Assembly: GCF_026125785.1 (NCBI RefSeq)
Contig: NZ_JAHCKL010000004.1
Coordinates: 124,001 to 188,000 of the forward strand
DNA from: Hydrogenophaga sp.
GTDB lineage: Bacteria; Pseudomonadota; Gammaproteobacteria; Burkholderiales; Burkholderiaceae_C
DNA length: 64,000 nt
Direction: 5' to 3'
Positions 24,944-33,929 of the stretch are shown here, in pieces. Each line of letters opens with the position of its first letter. Position 1 is the first letter of the stretch. The notes below the pieces were generated by a model. The model ran no database searches. It was given only the letters and a program-made list of their open reading frames with translations, and was not told the DNA's origin. The position numbers and the translations under genes were made by a program.

Positions 24944-27193
24944 ATGATGCCGACCGCTGACAACGGTACCCTTTCTGCTCCTACCGACCAGGCCAACCCG
25001 GCTGCCAGTGCCGCGGCGGCCAGTTTCGCCGCGCTCCTGGGGAAGCTGGATTACCTGGGTGCGGCCGACATCGAGAGCATTCGTCAGGCCTACCGATTCG
25101 CGGATGAAGCCCACCTGGGCCAGTTGCGCAAGAACGGCGACCCTTACATCACGCACCCCATTGCCGTGGCGGCGCAATGCGCCGAATGGAAACTGGACGC
25201 ACAGGCATTGATGGCGGCTCTGATGCACGATGCCATCGAGGACTGCGGGGTCACCAAGCAGGAGTTGGTGGAACGCTTTGGAGCGCCCGTGGCGGAGCTG
25301 GTCGATGGCCTCACCAAGCTGGAGAAGCTGGAGTTCGACACCCGGGAGCAAAACCAGGCCGAGTCCTTCCGCAAGATGTTGCTGGCCATGGCCAAGGACG
25401 TGCGCGTCATCCTGATCAAGCTGGCCGACCGCACCCACAACATGCGCACCATGGGAGACATGCCACGCTCCAAGTGGCAGCGCATCAGCAGCGAAACACT
25501 GGAGATCTATGCCCCCATCGCGCACCGGCTGGGCCTGAACTTCACCTACCGGGAACTGCAGGACCTGGCCTTCCGTTTCCTGCACCCGTGGCGCTATGAG
25601 GTACTCGCCAAGGCATTGAACAAGTCGCGCACGCGCCGGCGCGACCTGATCGCGCGTGTACAGCGTGAGGTGGAGGCCGAATTCGTGCGCCACGGCATGG
25701 CGGTGCGTATCGTGGGCCGGGAAAAGACGCTCTACTCCGTGTACCGCAAGATGGACAGCAAGCACCTGTCCTTCTCGCAGGTCACCGACATCTATGGTTT
25801 CCGCATCGTCGTGCCCGAGTTGAACGACTGCTACACCGGTCTGGGCATCCTGCACCAGCTCTACAAGCCGCTGCCCGGCAAGTTCCGTGACTACGTGGCC
25901 ATTCCCAAGGTCAACGGCTACCAGTCGCTGCACACCACGCTGATCGGGCCGTTCGGCACCAACATCGAGTTCCAGTTGCGCACACACGCCATGGATGTGG
26001 TGGCGGAATCGGGTGTGGCAGCGCACTGGCTCTACAAGGCCAGCGAGCCGGGCAGCGACATGTCCCAGCGGCTGGGCACGCAGTGGCTGCAGTCGCTGCT
26101 GGATATCCAGCAGGAAACGCACGATGCATCCGAGTTCTGGGACCACATCAAGATCGATCTCTTCCCTGACGCGGTCTATGTGTTCACACCCAAGAGCAAG
26201 ATCATGGCACTGCCACGCGGCGCCACCGTGATGGATTTTGCCTACGCGATCCACAGCGACGTGGGCAACCACACCGTCTCCGCGCGCATCAACGGGGAGC
26301 AGCGGCCGCTGCGCACGGAGTTGACCAACGGCGACGTGGTGGAGGTGGTCACCGCGGACAACGCCGAACCCAATCCGGCGTGGCTGTCTTTCGTCAAGAC
26401 CGGGCGGGCGCGCTCCAAGATCCGCCACTATCTCAAGACCGTGGCGCACGAGAAGTCGCAAGACCTCGGGCAACGCATGCTCAGCCAGGCGCTGCGCTCA
26501 GAGGGCATTTCGACCTTGCCCGCCGAAGACGGCAGCCATGCGGCCACCTGGGAGAAACTGCTGCGCTTTACCGGCAACAGGTCGCGCGACGAGTTGCTTT
26601 CCGACATCGGCATGGGCAAGCGCATCGCCGGCATGGTGGCCAAGAAGCTGGCGGTGCTGCTCTCCGAAACCGGTCTCAAACCCGATGCCCTGCTGATCAG
26701 CACCGAGCGTTACGCCAGCGGTCTCGACGAATCCGTCTCCCAGGGCGTGGTGACGCTGGATGGAAGCGAAGGCATGTCGGTGCAATACGCGCCGTGTTGC
26801 AAACCCATTCCGGGTGACCGCATCGTGGGCTATCTGGGCCGAGGTGAAGGCCTCGTGGTGCATTCGGAAGACTGCCCGGTGAGCAAGCGCCTGATGCTGC
26901 GCGACAGCGAGCGCTTCCTGGAAGTCGAATGGGCCGACGAGCCGGTGCGCTCCTTCGAGACCACGGTGGTGGTGACGGTGACCAATGGCAAAGGCGTGCT
27001 GGCACGCGTGGCCACCGCCATTGCCGCGGCCGAAGCCGACATCACCCACGTGGACATGGGCGACGAGCCCGCGCAGACCGCCACGGACATCCGATTCACG
27101 GTTGCGGTGCGAGACCGCCAGCACCTGGCGGACGTGCTTCGCAGCCTCAAGCGCACCACCTCGGTCATCAAGGCCCAGCGCTTCAAGCCCTGA
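24944..27193 (+). CDS. spoT: Bifunctional (p)ppGpp synthetase/hydrolase SpoT
   Basis: A 749-residue long RSH enzyme. The hydrolase domain has an intact HD motif (HDAIED, residues 95-100) and LADRTHNMRTM. The synthetase domain has YSVYRKM and VTDIYGFRIVV. Then follow TGS (DAVYVFTPKSKIMALPRGATVMDFAYAIH), the helical/zinc-finger region with YAPCCKPIPGD, and a C-terminal ACT domain. The intact HD supports hydrolase activity, so SpoT rather than RelA. ATG at 24944 or 24947. Confidence 0.95.
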   Translation: MMPTADNGTLSAPTDQANPAASAAAASFAALLGKLDYLGAADIESIRQAYRFADEAHLGQLRKNGDPYITHPIAVAAQCAEWKLDAQALMAALMHDAIEDCGVTKQELVERFGAPVAELVDGLTKLEKLEFDTREQNQAESFRKMLLAMAKDVRVILIKLADRTHNMRTMGDMPRSKWQRISSETLEIYAPIAHRLGLNFTYRELQDLAFRFLHPWRYEVLAKALNKSRTRRRDLIARVQREVEAEFVRHGMAVRIVGREKTLYSVYRKMDSKHLSFSQVTDIYGFRIVVPELNDCYTGLGILHQLYKPLPGKFRDYVAIPKVNGYQSLHTTLIGPFGTNIEFQLRTHAMDVVAESGVAAHWLYKASEPGSDMSQRLGTQWLQSLLDIQQETHDASEFWDHIKIDLFPDAVYVFTPKSKIMALPRGATVMDFAYAIHSDVGNHTVSARINGEQRPLRTELTNGDVVEVVTADNAEPNPAWLSFVKTGRARSKIRHYLKTVAHEKSQDLGQRMLSQALRSEGISTLPAEDGSHAATWEKLLRFTGNRSRDELLSDIGMGKRIAGMVAKKLAVLLSETGLKPDALLISTERYASGLDESVSQGVVTLDGSEGMSVQYAPCCKPIPGDRIVGYLGRGEGLVVHSEDCPVSKRLMLRDSERFLEVEWADEPVRSFETTVVVTVTNGKGVLARVATAIAAAEADITHVDMGDEPAQTATDIRFTVAVRDRQHLADVLRSLKRTTSVIKAQRFKP

Positions 27194-27204
27194 GCAGCCG
27201 GTCG

Positions 27205-27762
27205 TCAGGCGGCCGGGTACCGCACATCCAGGATCTCGATCTCCTGCTCCCCGCCTGGCACGACTAGGCGCACCGCGTCCCCCGTGCGCGCCTTCAACAA
27301 GGCACGCGCCACAGGCGACACCCAACTGATCTGTCCATTTGCACTGTCCGCCTCATCCACGCCCAGGATGGTCACGGTGGTCTCCGTCCCTGACGGATCC
27401 GCGTAGGTGACGGTGGCGCCGAAGAATATCTGGTCGCTGCCGTGGTGCTGAGACGCATCCACCACCTCGGCGATCTCCAGCCGGCGCGTGAGGAAACGGA
27501 TGCGGCGATCGATCTCGCGCAGACGCTTCTTGCCGTAGAGGTAGTCGCCGTTCTCCGACCGGTCGCCGTTGCTGGCAGCCCAGTGCACGATGTCCACGAT
27601 CTTTGGCCGTTCATCGTCGATCAGATGGAGGAGCTCCGTGCGCAACCGGTCGTAGCCGGCCCGCGTGAGGTAGTTCTTGCCACCGGGCGCAGGGGCTGCC
27701 GCGGCCGCATCCTCCTCCTCGTCGCCTGCGTCGTCGCTCTCGCGGGTAAAAGCCTTGCTCAT
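27205..27762 (-). CDS. greB: Transcription elongation factor GreB
   Basis: A 185-residue Gre factor that rescues backtracked RNA polymerase by stimulating transcript cleavage. After an acidic/Ala-rich N-terminal leader of about 28 residues (DDAGDEEEDAAAAAPAPGG) comes NYLTRAGYDRLRTEL, then the coiled-coil tip NGDRSENGDYLYGKKRLREIDRRI with the acidic residues that enter the secondary channel, and the FKBP-like domain. YGKKRLREID favours GreB over GreA. Convergent with spoT, 11 bases apart. Confidence 0.94.
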   Translation of the reverse strand: MSKAFTRESDDAGDEEEDAAAAAPAPGGKNYLTRAGYDRLRTELLHLIDDERPKIVDIVHWAASNGDRSENGDYLYGKKRLREIDRRIRFLTRRLEIAEVVDASQHHGSDQIFFGATVTYADPSGTETTVTILGVDEADSANGQISWVSPVARALLKARTGDAVRLVVPGGEQEIEILDVRYPAA

Positions 27763-27780
27763 GACTGACGGGTCGCTATT

Positions 27781-27810
27781 GCACGCGCGACAACAGCACG
27801 CGCGACAACA
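27781..27810. repeat. 15-bp perfect tandem direct repeat
   Basis: GCACGCGCGACAACA occurs twice head to tail (27781-27795 and 27796-27810) between greB and the tRNA terminator. It is probably a local duplication in the greB leader; no function is evident. Confidence 0.6.
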
Positions 27811-27816
27811 AAGAAA

Positions 27817-27843
27817 AAGCCCGCAGCTTGTGGCTGCGGGCTT
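27817..27843 (-). terminator. Rho-independent terminator of the tRNA-Arg transcript
   Basis: An 11-bp stem AAGCCCGCAGC/GCTGCGGGCTT with a 5-base loop. Read on the minus strand it runs into a T-rich tract (CTTTTTCTTTG), so it terminates transcription coming from the two minus-strand tRNA genes before greB. Confidence 0.8.
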
Positions 27844-27849
27844 CTGGTT

Positions 27850-27926
27850 TGGCGCGGCTGGCAGGATTCGAACCCACGACCCCTTGGTTCGTAGCCAAGT
27901 ACTCTATCCAACTGAGCTACAGCCGC
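27850..27926 (-). tRNA. tRNA-Arg (anticodon ACG)
   Basis: A 77-base cloverleaf with encoded CCA on the minus strand. The acceptor stem GCGGCTG pairs with CAGCCGC, the anticodon arm CTTGG-CTACGAA-CCAAG gives ACG, and the T-arm has GGTTCGAATCC. An A34 in ACG is normally edited to inosine by TadA. It lies 32 bases downstream of the CAT tRNA and is probably co-transcribed with it. Confidence 0.96.
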
Positions 27927-27958
27927 GAAGCCTTGCATTGTAGCAGCTTTTTCGGTGT

Positions 27959-28035
27959 TGGTAGGCCGTGTTGGACTTGAACCAACGACCAAAGGATTAT
28001 GAGTCCTCTGCTCTGACCAACTGAGCTAACGGCCC
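27959..28035 (-). tRNA. tRNA with CAU anticodon, probably tRNA-Ile2 (or elongator tRNA-Met)
   Basis: A 77-base tRNA with CCA; anticodon loop CTCATAA gives CAT. The anticodon-loop context and the GGTCG-TTGGTTCAAGTCCAAC T-arm resemble E. coli tRNA-Ile2, whose C34 is converted to lysidine by TilS so that it reads AUA. Elongator tRNA-Met has the same anticodon and cannot be excluded by eye. The acceptor begins with a G1-U72 wobble. Confidence 0.85.
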
Positions 28036-28069
28036 GGAGCCGGGATTGTAGGGGCCCGCGAGGATGCAC

Positions 28070-29092
28070 CTACTTCGGGTGGTGGCTCAGCGCGTTGCCC
28101 ACCAGCTTGGCCGTCACGTCCACGATCTGGATCATGCGTTCGTAGGACATGCGCTGAGGACCGATCACGCCCAGCGTACCCACCACTTGGCCGTCGACCT
28201 CGTAAGGCGCGGTGACGACCGACAAGTCTTCATAGGGGACGACCTGACTTTCACCGCCAATATAGATACGCACACCATCCGCCTGTGCGGAAACGTCCAG
28301 CAGGCGGATCAGTTGGGTTTTCTGCTCGAACAGATCGAACATGCGCCGCAGGTTGTCCATGTCGCTGGAAAACTCGCTGACGGAAAGCAGGTTCCGCTCG
28401 CCCGACACCACCACGTCTTCGGCGGCGGCCCGCCCTTCGTTGCCGATGTCGACCGCGGCCTTCATCAGCTCGGCGATCTCCCCGCGCAGTGCCTCGACCT
28501 CCGTCTTGAGGCGCTCGCGTACAGCCTCCATGGTCAGACCGGAGTAATGGGTGTTGAGAAAGTTGGCGGCTTCCAGCAACTGCGGCTGGGCAAAATTGAC
28601 CTGGGTGTGGATGATGCGGTTCTGCACCTCGCCATCGGGCGAGACGATGATCACCAGCACGCGCCGCTCGGACAGGCTCAGGAACTCGATATGGCGAAAG
28701 ACCGAGGCCCGTCGCGGCGCCATCACCACCCCCACGAACTGCGACAGGCTGGAAAGCATCTGTGCGGCATGGCTGATGACCCGATGCGGCTGACCCGATT
28801 CGATGGCCGGCCCGGCGATGTCAGGCACCGGCTGAATCACTTCCCGGCGCACTGTGAGCATGGTGTCGACGAAAAGCCGGTAGCCGCGCGCGGTGGGGAT
28901 GCGGCCAGCGGAGGTATGCGGACTGGCGATGAGGCCCAGGTCCTCCAGATCGCTCATCACATTGCGGATGGTCGCCGGCGAGAGTTCCATGCCGGCCGCC
29001 TTGGCCAGGGTGCGCGAGCCGACCGGCTGCCCGTCGGCGATGTAGCGCTCAACGAGGGTCTTGAGAAGCAGCTTGGCGCGTTCATCCAACAT
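28070..29092 (-). CDS. hrcA: Heat-inducible transcription repressor HrcA
   Basis: A 340-residue repressor that binds CIRCE elements of groESL/dnaK-type operons and is tuned by GroEL. The winged-helix N-terminus contains [16 protein letters not shown] and [19 protein letters not shown], followed by [20 protein letters not shown], the standard HrcA signature; the rest is the GAF-like and dimerisation domain. Full length. No CIRCE element was found in the divergent hrcA-nadK interval, so hrcA is apparently not self-regulated here. Confidence 0.96.
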   Translation of the reverse strand: MLDERAKLLLKTLVERYIADGQPVGSRTLAKAAGMELSPATIRNVMSDLEDLGLIASPHTSAGRIPTARGYRLFVDTMLTVRREVIQPVPDIAGPAIESGQPHRVISHAAQMLSSLSQFVGVVMAPRRASVFRHIEFLSLSERRVLVIIVSPDGEVQNRIIHTQVNFAQPQLLEAANFLNTHYSGLTMEAVRERLKTEVEALRGEIAELMKAAVDIGNEGRAAAEDVVVSGERNLLSVSEFSSDMDNLRRMFDLFEQKTQLIRLLDVSAQADGVRIYIGGESQVVPYEDLSVVTAPYEVDGQVVGTLGVIGPQRMSYERMIQIVDVTAKLVGNALSHHPK

Positions 29093-29186
29093 GAGGGCAT
29101 TTTACGGAAGGATGCCGTTTTCCGGTCTTGGAAAAACAAGGGTTAACAGGCAATCTCCCACGGACCGGCTATGTTGTAATTTGCCG

Positions 29187-30104
29187 ATGACCATGCCCGA
29201 CGAGACCTCTGTCAAACCCTCGCGCAAGAACCGGCCGCTGAGGTTCGCTCACGTCGTCATCGTGGGCAAGTACCAGGCCCCCGGTGCCCGCCACGCCGTG
29301 GACGACATCGCGCATTTTCTGCACCAGGAGGGCTGCGATGTCTCCCTGGAACAGGAAACGGCCCTCAACACAGGCCTGCTGCAGTACCCGGCGCTGGACG
29401 TGGCGGCCATGGGCCGCTCCTGCGATCTGGCGTTGGTCGTGGGGGGCGACGGCACCATGCTGGGCTTTGGCCGCAGGTTGGCGCGCTACGGTCTGCCGCT
29501 GGTCGGGATCAACCAGGGCCGCCTGGGCTTCATCACCGACATCGCGCTCGATGCCTACCAGGACAAGCTGCGCCCCATCCTGCGCGGCGAATTCGAGGAA
29601 GATCCGCGCGCGCTGATCGCCGCTTCGGTCTGGCGCGATGGCCGGTGCGTGTTCGAGGCCACCGCGTTGAATGATGTGGTGGTCAACCGGGGTGGCGCGG
29701 CCAGCATGATCGAGCTGCGCGTGGAGGTAGACGGCCACTTCGTGGCCAACCAGCGCGCCGACGGCCTGATCATCGCCTCGGCCACGGGCTCCACGGCCTA
29801 CGCCCTGTCGGCCGGTGGCCCGATGCTGCACCCGGCGCTCGGTGGCTGGGTGATGGTGCCGATCGCGCCACACACCCTGTCCAACCGGCCGGTGGTGTTG
29901 CCGTCGGACTGCGAGATCGCGGTGGAGATCGTCTCCGGGCGCGATGCGAGCGCGAACTTCGACATGCAGTCGCTGACGTCGCTGCTGCACGGTGACCGCA
30001 TCGTCGTGCGCCGCTCGGAGCACGCCCTGCGCCTCCTGCACCCGGTAGGCTGGAACTACTTCGACACCTTGCGCAAGAAGCTGCATTGGAACGAAGGCGC
30101 TTGA
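29187..30104 (+). CDS. nadK: NAD kinase
   Basis: A 305-residue enzyme that phosphorylates NAD to NADP. It carries the diagnostic GGDGT (residues 86-90), [10 protein letters not shown] (substrate ribose), and [16 protein letters not shown]. The ATG at 29187 is followed by another at 29193; the N-terminal 19 residues are a polar extension. Divergent from hrcA (94 bases), with a possible -10 TATGTT (29170-29175) just upstream. The order hrcA / nadK-recN is common in Burkholderiales. Confidence 0.95.
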   Translation: MTMPDETSVKPSRKNRPLRFAHVVIVGKYQAPGARHAVDDIAHFLHQEGCDVSLEQETALNTGLLQYPALDVAAMGRSCDLALVVGGDGTMLGFGRRLARYGLPLVGINQGRLGFITDIALDAYQDKLRPILRGEFEEDPRALIAASVWRDGRCVFEATALNDVVVNRGGAASMIELRVEVDGHFVANQRADGLIIASATGSTAYALSAGGPMLHPALGGWVMVPIAPHTLSNRPVVLPSDCEIAVEIVSGRDASANFDMQSLTSLLHGDRIVVRRSEHALRLLHPVGWNYFDTLRKKLHWNEGA

Positions 30105-30164
30105 AAGCCCCGGCACAATAGCGGATCCCGTTTCAGCATCGTCTCCGCCGCCGCTTCTCCCGCC

Positions 30165-31808
30165 ATGAGCCTTCGCCGCATCGTTCTGCGAGATTTCGTC
30201 ATCGTGCAGTCCCTTGACCTGGAGCTGCAACAGGGCTTCGGCGTGCTCACGGGAGAAACGGGCGCGGGCAAATCCATCCTGATCGACGCCCTGCAACTCG
30301 CGCTGGGCGCACGGGCGGAAAGCGGCGTGGTGCGCGAAGGAGCCACCCGGTGCGAGGTCACGGCCGAATTTGACAGCCCCACCAGCCTGGGCGCCTGGCT
30401 GGAAGAGCAGGGTTTCGCTTCCGAGGACAGCCTGCTGCTGCGCAGAACGGTCGATGCCGAAGGTCGCAGCCGCGCGTGGATCAACGGCAGCCCTGCCACT
30501 GTGGCGCAGCTCAAGACACTGGCCGACAGTCTGGTGGACATCCATGGCCAGCACGCCTGGCAGAGCCTGACCCGCGCCGACGCCGTGCGGGAACTCCTGG
30601 ACGCTTATGCGGGCATCGACACCGCGCCGGCATCCAAGGCCTGGACGGACTGGCGCCAGCGGCGCAAGGCGCTGGAGGCCGCCAGCGAACGGCAAGCCTC
30701 CCTGCAACAGGAAAGCGAGCGCCTGGCCTGGCAGATCGCGGAGCTCGACAAACTCGCCCCACAGGCAGGTGAATGGGGCGAACTCAACACCCAGCACAGC
30801 CGACTGGCGCATGCCCAAACCTTGCAAGAGGCCGCGCAGACCGCGATACACGCCCTGGATGAAGCCGACGACAACGCGGCCGCCCTGGTGCACCGTGCGC
30901 TGGCTGCTTTGCAGGCCCAGGCCGGCATCGAACCTCGGTTCAGCAGCGCGATCGAAGCCCTGGAAACGGCGCTGGCCCAAGTGCAGGACACGGTGCACGA
31001 TCTGAACCAATACGTACGCCACGCCGACCAGGATCCCGCGAGCCTGGAAGCGCTCGACCAGCGCCTCTCGCTCTGGGTGTCACTGGCGCGCCGTTATCGG
31101 CGTACCCCCGAGGAACTGGCCGACGTGCATGTCCAATGGCAACGCGAACTGGCAGACATCGACCAGGCACTCGACCTGGCTGCCCTGGAGAAGGCCGAGC
31201 GCGCCGCCTGGAAGGCCTTTGCGACGACGCTGCAACAGGTCTCACGTGAACGGCAGAAGGCGGCCCCCCGGCTTTCCAAGGCCGTCACGCAGACCATGCA
31301 GACCTTGGGCATGCAGGGTGGCGCGTTCGAGGTGGCGCTGCTGCCGCTGGACGAACCCCAGGCCCATGGCGCCGAGCAGGTGGAGTTCAGGGTCGCCGGC
31401 CATGCCGGTGCCACGCCCAAGCCGGTGGGCAAGGTGGCTTCGGGTGGAGAGCTTTCTCGCATCGCGCTGGCCATCTCGGTGGTCACCAGCCGCCTGGGCC
31501 ACGCCCCGACGCTGATCTTCGACGAGGTGGACTCGGGCATCGGTGGTGCCGTGGCGCACACCGTCGGCCAGTTGCTGCGGCAGTTGGGCCAGGACAGACA
31601 GGTGTTGGCCGTCACCCATCTGCCCCAAGTGGCCGCCTGCGCAGACCACCATCTGCTGGTCAGCAAACAATCTGCCGGACGGCAGACACTGAGCACAGTG
31701 ACTTCGATCGACCAGGAGGCACGCGTTCGCGAGTTGGCCCGCATGCTGGGCGGCGGCGAACAATCGGAAATCTCGCTCGCGCATGCGCGCGAACTGCTCG
31801 CGGTTTGA
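30165..31808 (+). CDS. recN: DNA repair protein RecN
   Basis: A 547-residue SMC-like ATPase of double-strand break repair. The P-loop is GETGAGKS (residues 30-37), a coiled coil spans roughly residues 160-360, the signature motif is ASGGELSRIALAI and Walker B is LIFDEVDSGIGG. Normal length for the family (E. coli 553). Starts 60 bases after nadK and ends 6 bases before rapZ. A LexA box was not recognised upstream. Confidence 0.96.
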   Translation: MSLRRIVLRDFVIVQSLDLELQQGFGVLTGETGAGKSILIDALQLALGARAESGVVREGATRCEVTAEFDSPTSLGAWLEEQGFASEDSLLLRRTVDAEGRSRAWINGSPATVAQLKTLADSLVDIHGQHAWQSLTRADAVRELLDAYAGIDTAPASKAWTDWRQRRKALEAASERQASLQQESERLAWQIAELDKLAPQAGEWGELNTQHSRLAHAQTLQEAAQTAIHALDEADDNAAALVHRALAALQAQAGIEPRFSSAIEALETALAQVQDTVHDLNQYVRHADQDPASLEALDQRLSLWVSLARRYRRTPEELADVHVQWQRELADIDQALDLAALEKAERAAWKAFATTLQQVSRERQKAAPRLSKAVTQTMQTLGMQGGAFEVALLPLDEPQAHGAEQVEFRVAGHAGATPKPVGKVASGGELSRIALAISVVTSRLGHAPTLIFDEVDSGIGGAVAHTVGQLLRQLGQDRQVLAVTHLPQVAACADHHLLVSKQSAGRQTLSTVTSIDQEARVRELARMLGGGEQSEISLAHARELLAV

Positions 31809-31814
31809 CTCGCC

Positions 31815-32717
31815 ATGAACAGCGATCCCGTCACCCCTACCCAACTGGTGCTGATCACCGGAATGTCCGGCTCCGGCAAGTCCGTGGCGCTCACAGCGCT
31901 GGAAGATGTCGGCTTTTATTGCGTGGACAACCTACCCCCGGAGTTGCTGGAGTCGTTCATCGAGCTGGAACGCAACCACCAAGCCTCCAAGGTGGGCATT
32001 GCCATGGACGTTCGCAGCGCCGCTTCGCTGCCTGGCCTGCCGCGCCGTCTGGCACGTCTGCAAGAGAACACCGAGCAGCCCGTGCATCTGACCACGGTGT
32101 TCCTGGATGCCACCACCGAGACCTTGGTGCGCCGCTTCTCGGAAACGCGACGCCTGCATCCGTTGTCTCTGCGGCAGACGCACGACCAACATCGCGCGCT
32201 CGTCGATGCGATCGAACACGAGCGCGATTTGCTGGCCGAATTGCGCGAACAGGCCTTGGTCATCGACACCAGCCTGATCCGTCCAACCCGCCTGCGCAGC
32301 CACATCAAGGAGTTGCTGGGTGCCGCGCGGGCCCCGCTGACGCTGGTGTTCGAGTCGTTTGCCTTCAAGCGCGGCGTGCCCATGGACGCCGATTTCGTGT
32401 TTGATGTGCGCATGCTGCCCAACCCGCACTACGAGCCGGAGTTGCGTCCTCTGAGTGGACGCGATCGGCCCGTAGCCGACTTCCTGGCCGCACAGGCGGA
32501 CGTGGGTCAAATGGAGCAGCAGATCACCGGCTTTCTGCGCCATTGGTTGCCGCAGATGGTGCACGACCACCGCAGCTACGTGACGGTGGCCATCGGCTGC
32601 ACCGGAGGCCAGCACCGCTCCGTCTACCTGGCCGAACAGTTGGCCCAGGCTTTCCGCGGCGAATGGTCCACCCGCGTTCGCCACCGCGAGATCGACGGCT
32701 GGCCCAGCGCTAGCTGA
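31815..32717 (+). CDS. rapZ: RNase adapter protein RapZ
   Basis: A 300-residue nucleotide-binding protein: P-loop GMSGSGKS (residues 16-23), then FYCVDNLPP and the C-terminal RNA-binding domain with [34 protein letters not shown] and [14 protein letters not shown]. In E. coli RapZ presents GlmZ sRNA to RNase E and senses glucosamine-6-phosphate; in other bacteria its role is less clear. The 3' end overlaps mutY by 8 bases, tail to tail. Confidence 0.95.
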   Translation: MNSDPVTPTQLVLITGMSGSGKSVALTALEDVGFYCVDNLPPELLESFIELERNHQASKVGIAMDVRSAASLPGLPRRLARLQENTEQPVHLTTVFLDATTETLVRRFSETRRLHPLSLRQTHDQHRALVDAIEHERDLLAELREQALVIDTSLIRPTRLRSHIKELLGAARAPLTLVFESFAFKRGVPMDADFVFDVRMLPNPHYEPELRPLSGRDRPVADFLAAQADVGQMEQQITGFLRHWLPQMVHDHRSYVTVAIGCTGGQHRSVYLAEQLAQAFRGEWSTRVRHREIDGWPSAS

Positions 32718-33798
32718 GTTGCTGGAGCAGGACGCGCACCGGCGCGGGCAATCCGTGCGAGGCCAAAGCCGCGTCCGCCACCCAAATGCCATCCTGTTCG
32801 CGGTCCACGAGGGCCGCGAGCGGGTCCACGACATCCAGCAGCATGGGCTGCAGGCGCAGTTCCCGATGGGTCAGCGCATGAGAGACCGGATCCAGTGCCT
32901 GTAACCGGGGAGCGAGCGACGAGGGCAGCGACGCACGCAACGCTTCTTCCTCGCGGAACACGGGTGGACAGTAAAGCCCCGCCCAGATGCCTGGCGCGGG
33001 GCGCCGCTCCAACCAGAAGCGGGTACCAGCGCTGTGGCGATCGCGCAAGAGCAGCAGCCACCAGCGTTCAAAACGCCGCTGCAGACGCCGCGTCTTCACC
33101 GGAAAACGGGTTTGTTCCCCCATAGCATGGGCTTTGCACAGCACCTGCACGGGGCAGCCGGTGCAATCCGGGCGGGAGCGGTGACACAGGGTGGCCCCCA
33201 AGTCCATGAGTCCCTGGGTGTAGGCCGTCATGTCATCCGCTGTGGGCGCGGAAGGCAGCAGGGCCTGAGCCAACCCCCAGAGCTCGCGCTGGGGTGCCGC
33301 CTGAGACAGATCACCCTCGAAGGCCAACAGGCGGGCCAACACCCGGCGCACATTGCCGTCGAGGATGGATATCCGTTCGCCATGGCAAAAAGCCGCAATG
33401 GCCGCAGCCGTGGATGCGCCGATGCCCGGCAGCGTCTGCAAGGCTTCGGCCGTGCGGGGAAATGCCCCACCGTGCGCGGTCATCACCTGCTGTGCGCAAC
33501 GATGCAGGTTGCGCGCCCGGCTGTAGTAGCCCAAGCCACTCCAGAGTGCCATGACCTCGTCCGGAGCACCTTCGGCCAGCGTCTTCACGTCGGGGAAGCG
33601 GGCAAGGAAACGCGGGAAGTAAGCCAGCACGGTACTGACCTGTGTCTGCTGGAGCATGATTTCCGAAAGCCAGACACGGTACGGATCACGCGTGCCCTGC
33701 CAAGGCAGGCCATGCCGGCCCGCGCGGCGTTGCCAGTCGATCAGGCGCGGCGCAAACGCCAGCGGGAGCGCCGCGGCCGGTGGCACAACCGTGGTCAT
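32710..33798 (-). CDS. mutY: A/G-specific adenine glycosylase MutY
   Basis: A 362-residue base-excision glycosylase that removes A mispaired with 8-oxoG. It has the catalytic Glu segment [10 protein letters not shown], the helix-hairpin-helix [15 protein letters not shown], the catalytic Asp in [12 protein letters not shown], and the 4Fe-4S ligands C-x6-C-x2-C-x5-C ([17 protein letters not shown]). The C-terminal NUDIX-like 8-oxoG recognition domain is present. Together with mutM about 2 kb upstream it makes a GO-repair neighbourhood. Confidence 0.95.
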   Translation of the reverse strand: MTTVVPPAAALPLAFAPRLIDWQRRAGRHGLPWQGTRDPYRVWLSEIMLQQTQVSTVLAYFPRFLARFPDVKTLAEGAPDEVMALWSGLGYYSRARNLHRCAQQVMTAHGGAFPRTAEALQTLPGIGASTAAAIAAFCHGERISILDGNVRRVLARLLAFEGDLSQAAPQRELWGLAQALLPSAPTADDMTAYTQGLMDLGATLCHRSRPDCTGCPVQVLCKAHAMGEQTRFPVKTRRLQRRFERWWLLLLRDRHSAGTRFWLERRPAPGIWAGLYCPPVFREEEALRASLPSSLAPRLQALDPVSHALTHRELRLQPMLLDVVDPLAALVDREQDGIWVADAALASHGLPAPVRVLLQQLS

Positions 33799-33810
33799 TG
33801 GGCGCCTTCT

Positions 33811-33929
33811 CGCACCACGTGCTGCGGGCGCGAGCGCCTTCGGAACGGCCGGGCGGCGCTCATGGAATGGCCCTCCGCACTGCGTGCTGCGGGCGCGAGC
33901 GCCTTCGGGACGGCCGGGCGGCGCTCATG
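33811..33929. repeat. Two tandem copies of a 54-bp GC-rich intergenic repeat
   Basis: Copies at 33811-33864 and 33876-33929 match at about 51 of 54 positions, with a 65-base period. Each contains GGCGCGAGCGCC (inverted arms GGCGC/GCGCC) and ends in GGCGGCGCTCATG. They fill the gap between mutY and the dynamin-like gene. Copy 2 contains the TGA stop of the dynamin-like gene. It looks like a REP-type dispersed element. Confidence 0.8.

Noticed and set aside
24590-26473. A 627-codon minus-strand frame
   Set aside because: Antisense to spoT, with no recognisable motif.
24944-27193. Annotation as RelA
   Set aside because: The HD hydrolase motif is intact, which marks SpoT or a bifunctional Rel enzyme.
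27781-27810. Possible start of a CRISPR-like array
   Set aside because: Only two 15-bp copies head to tail without spacers.
28990-29190. CIRCE element in the hrcA-nadK interval
   Set aside because: No TTAGCACTC-N9-GAGTGCTAA or close variant was seen.
29169-31022. A 617-codon minus-strand frame
   Set aside because: Antisense to nadK and recN, His/Gln-rich without domains.
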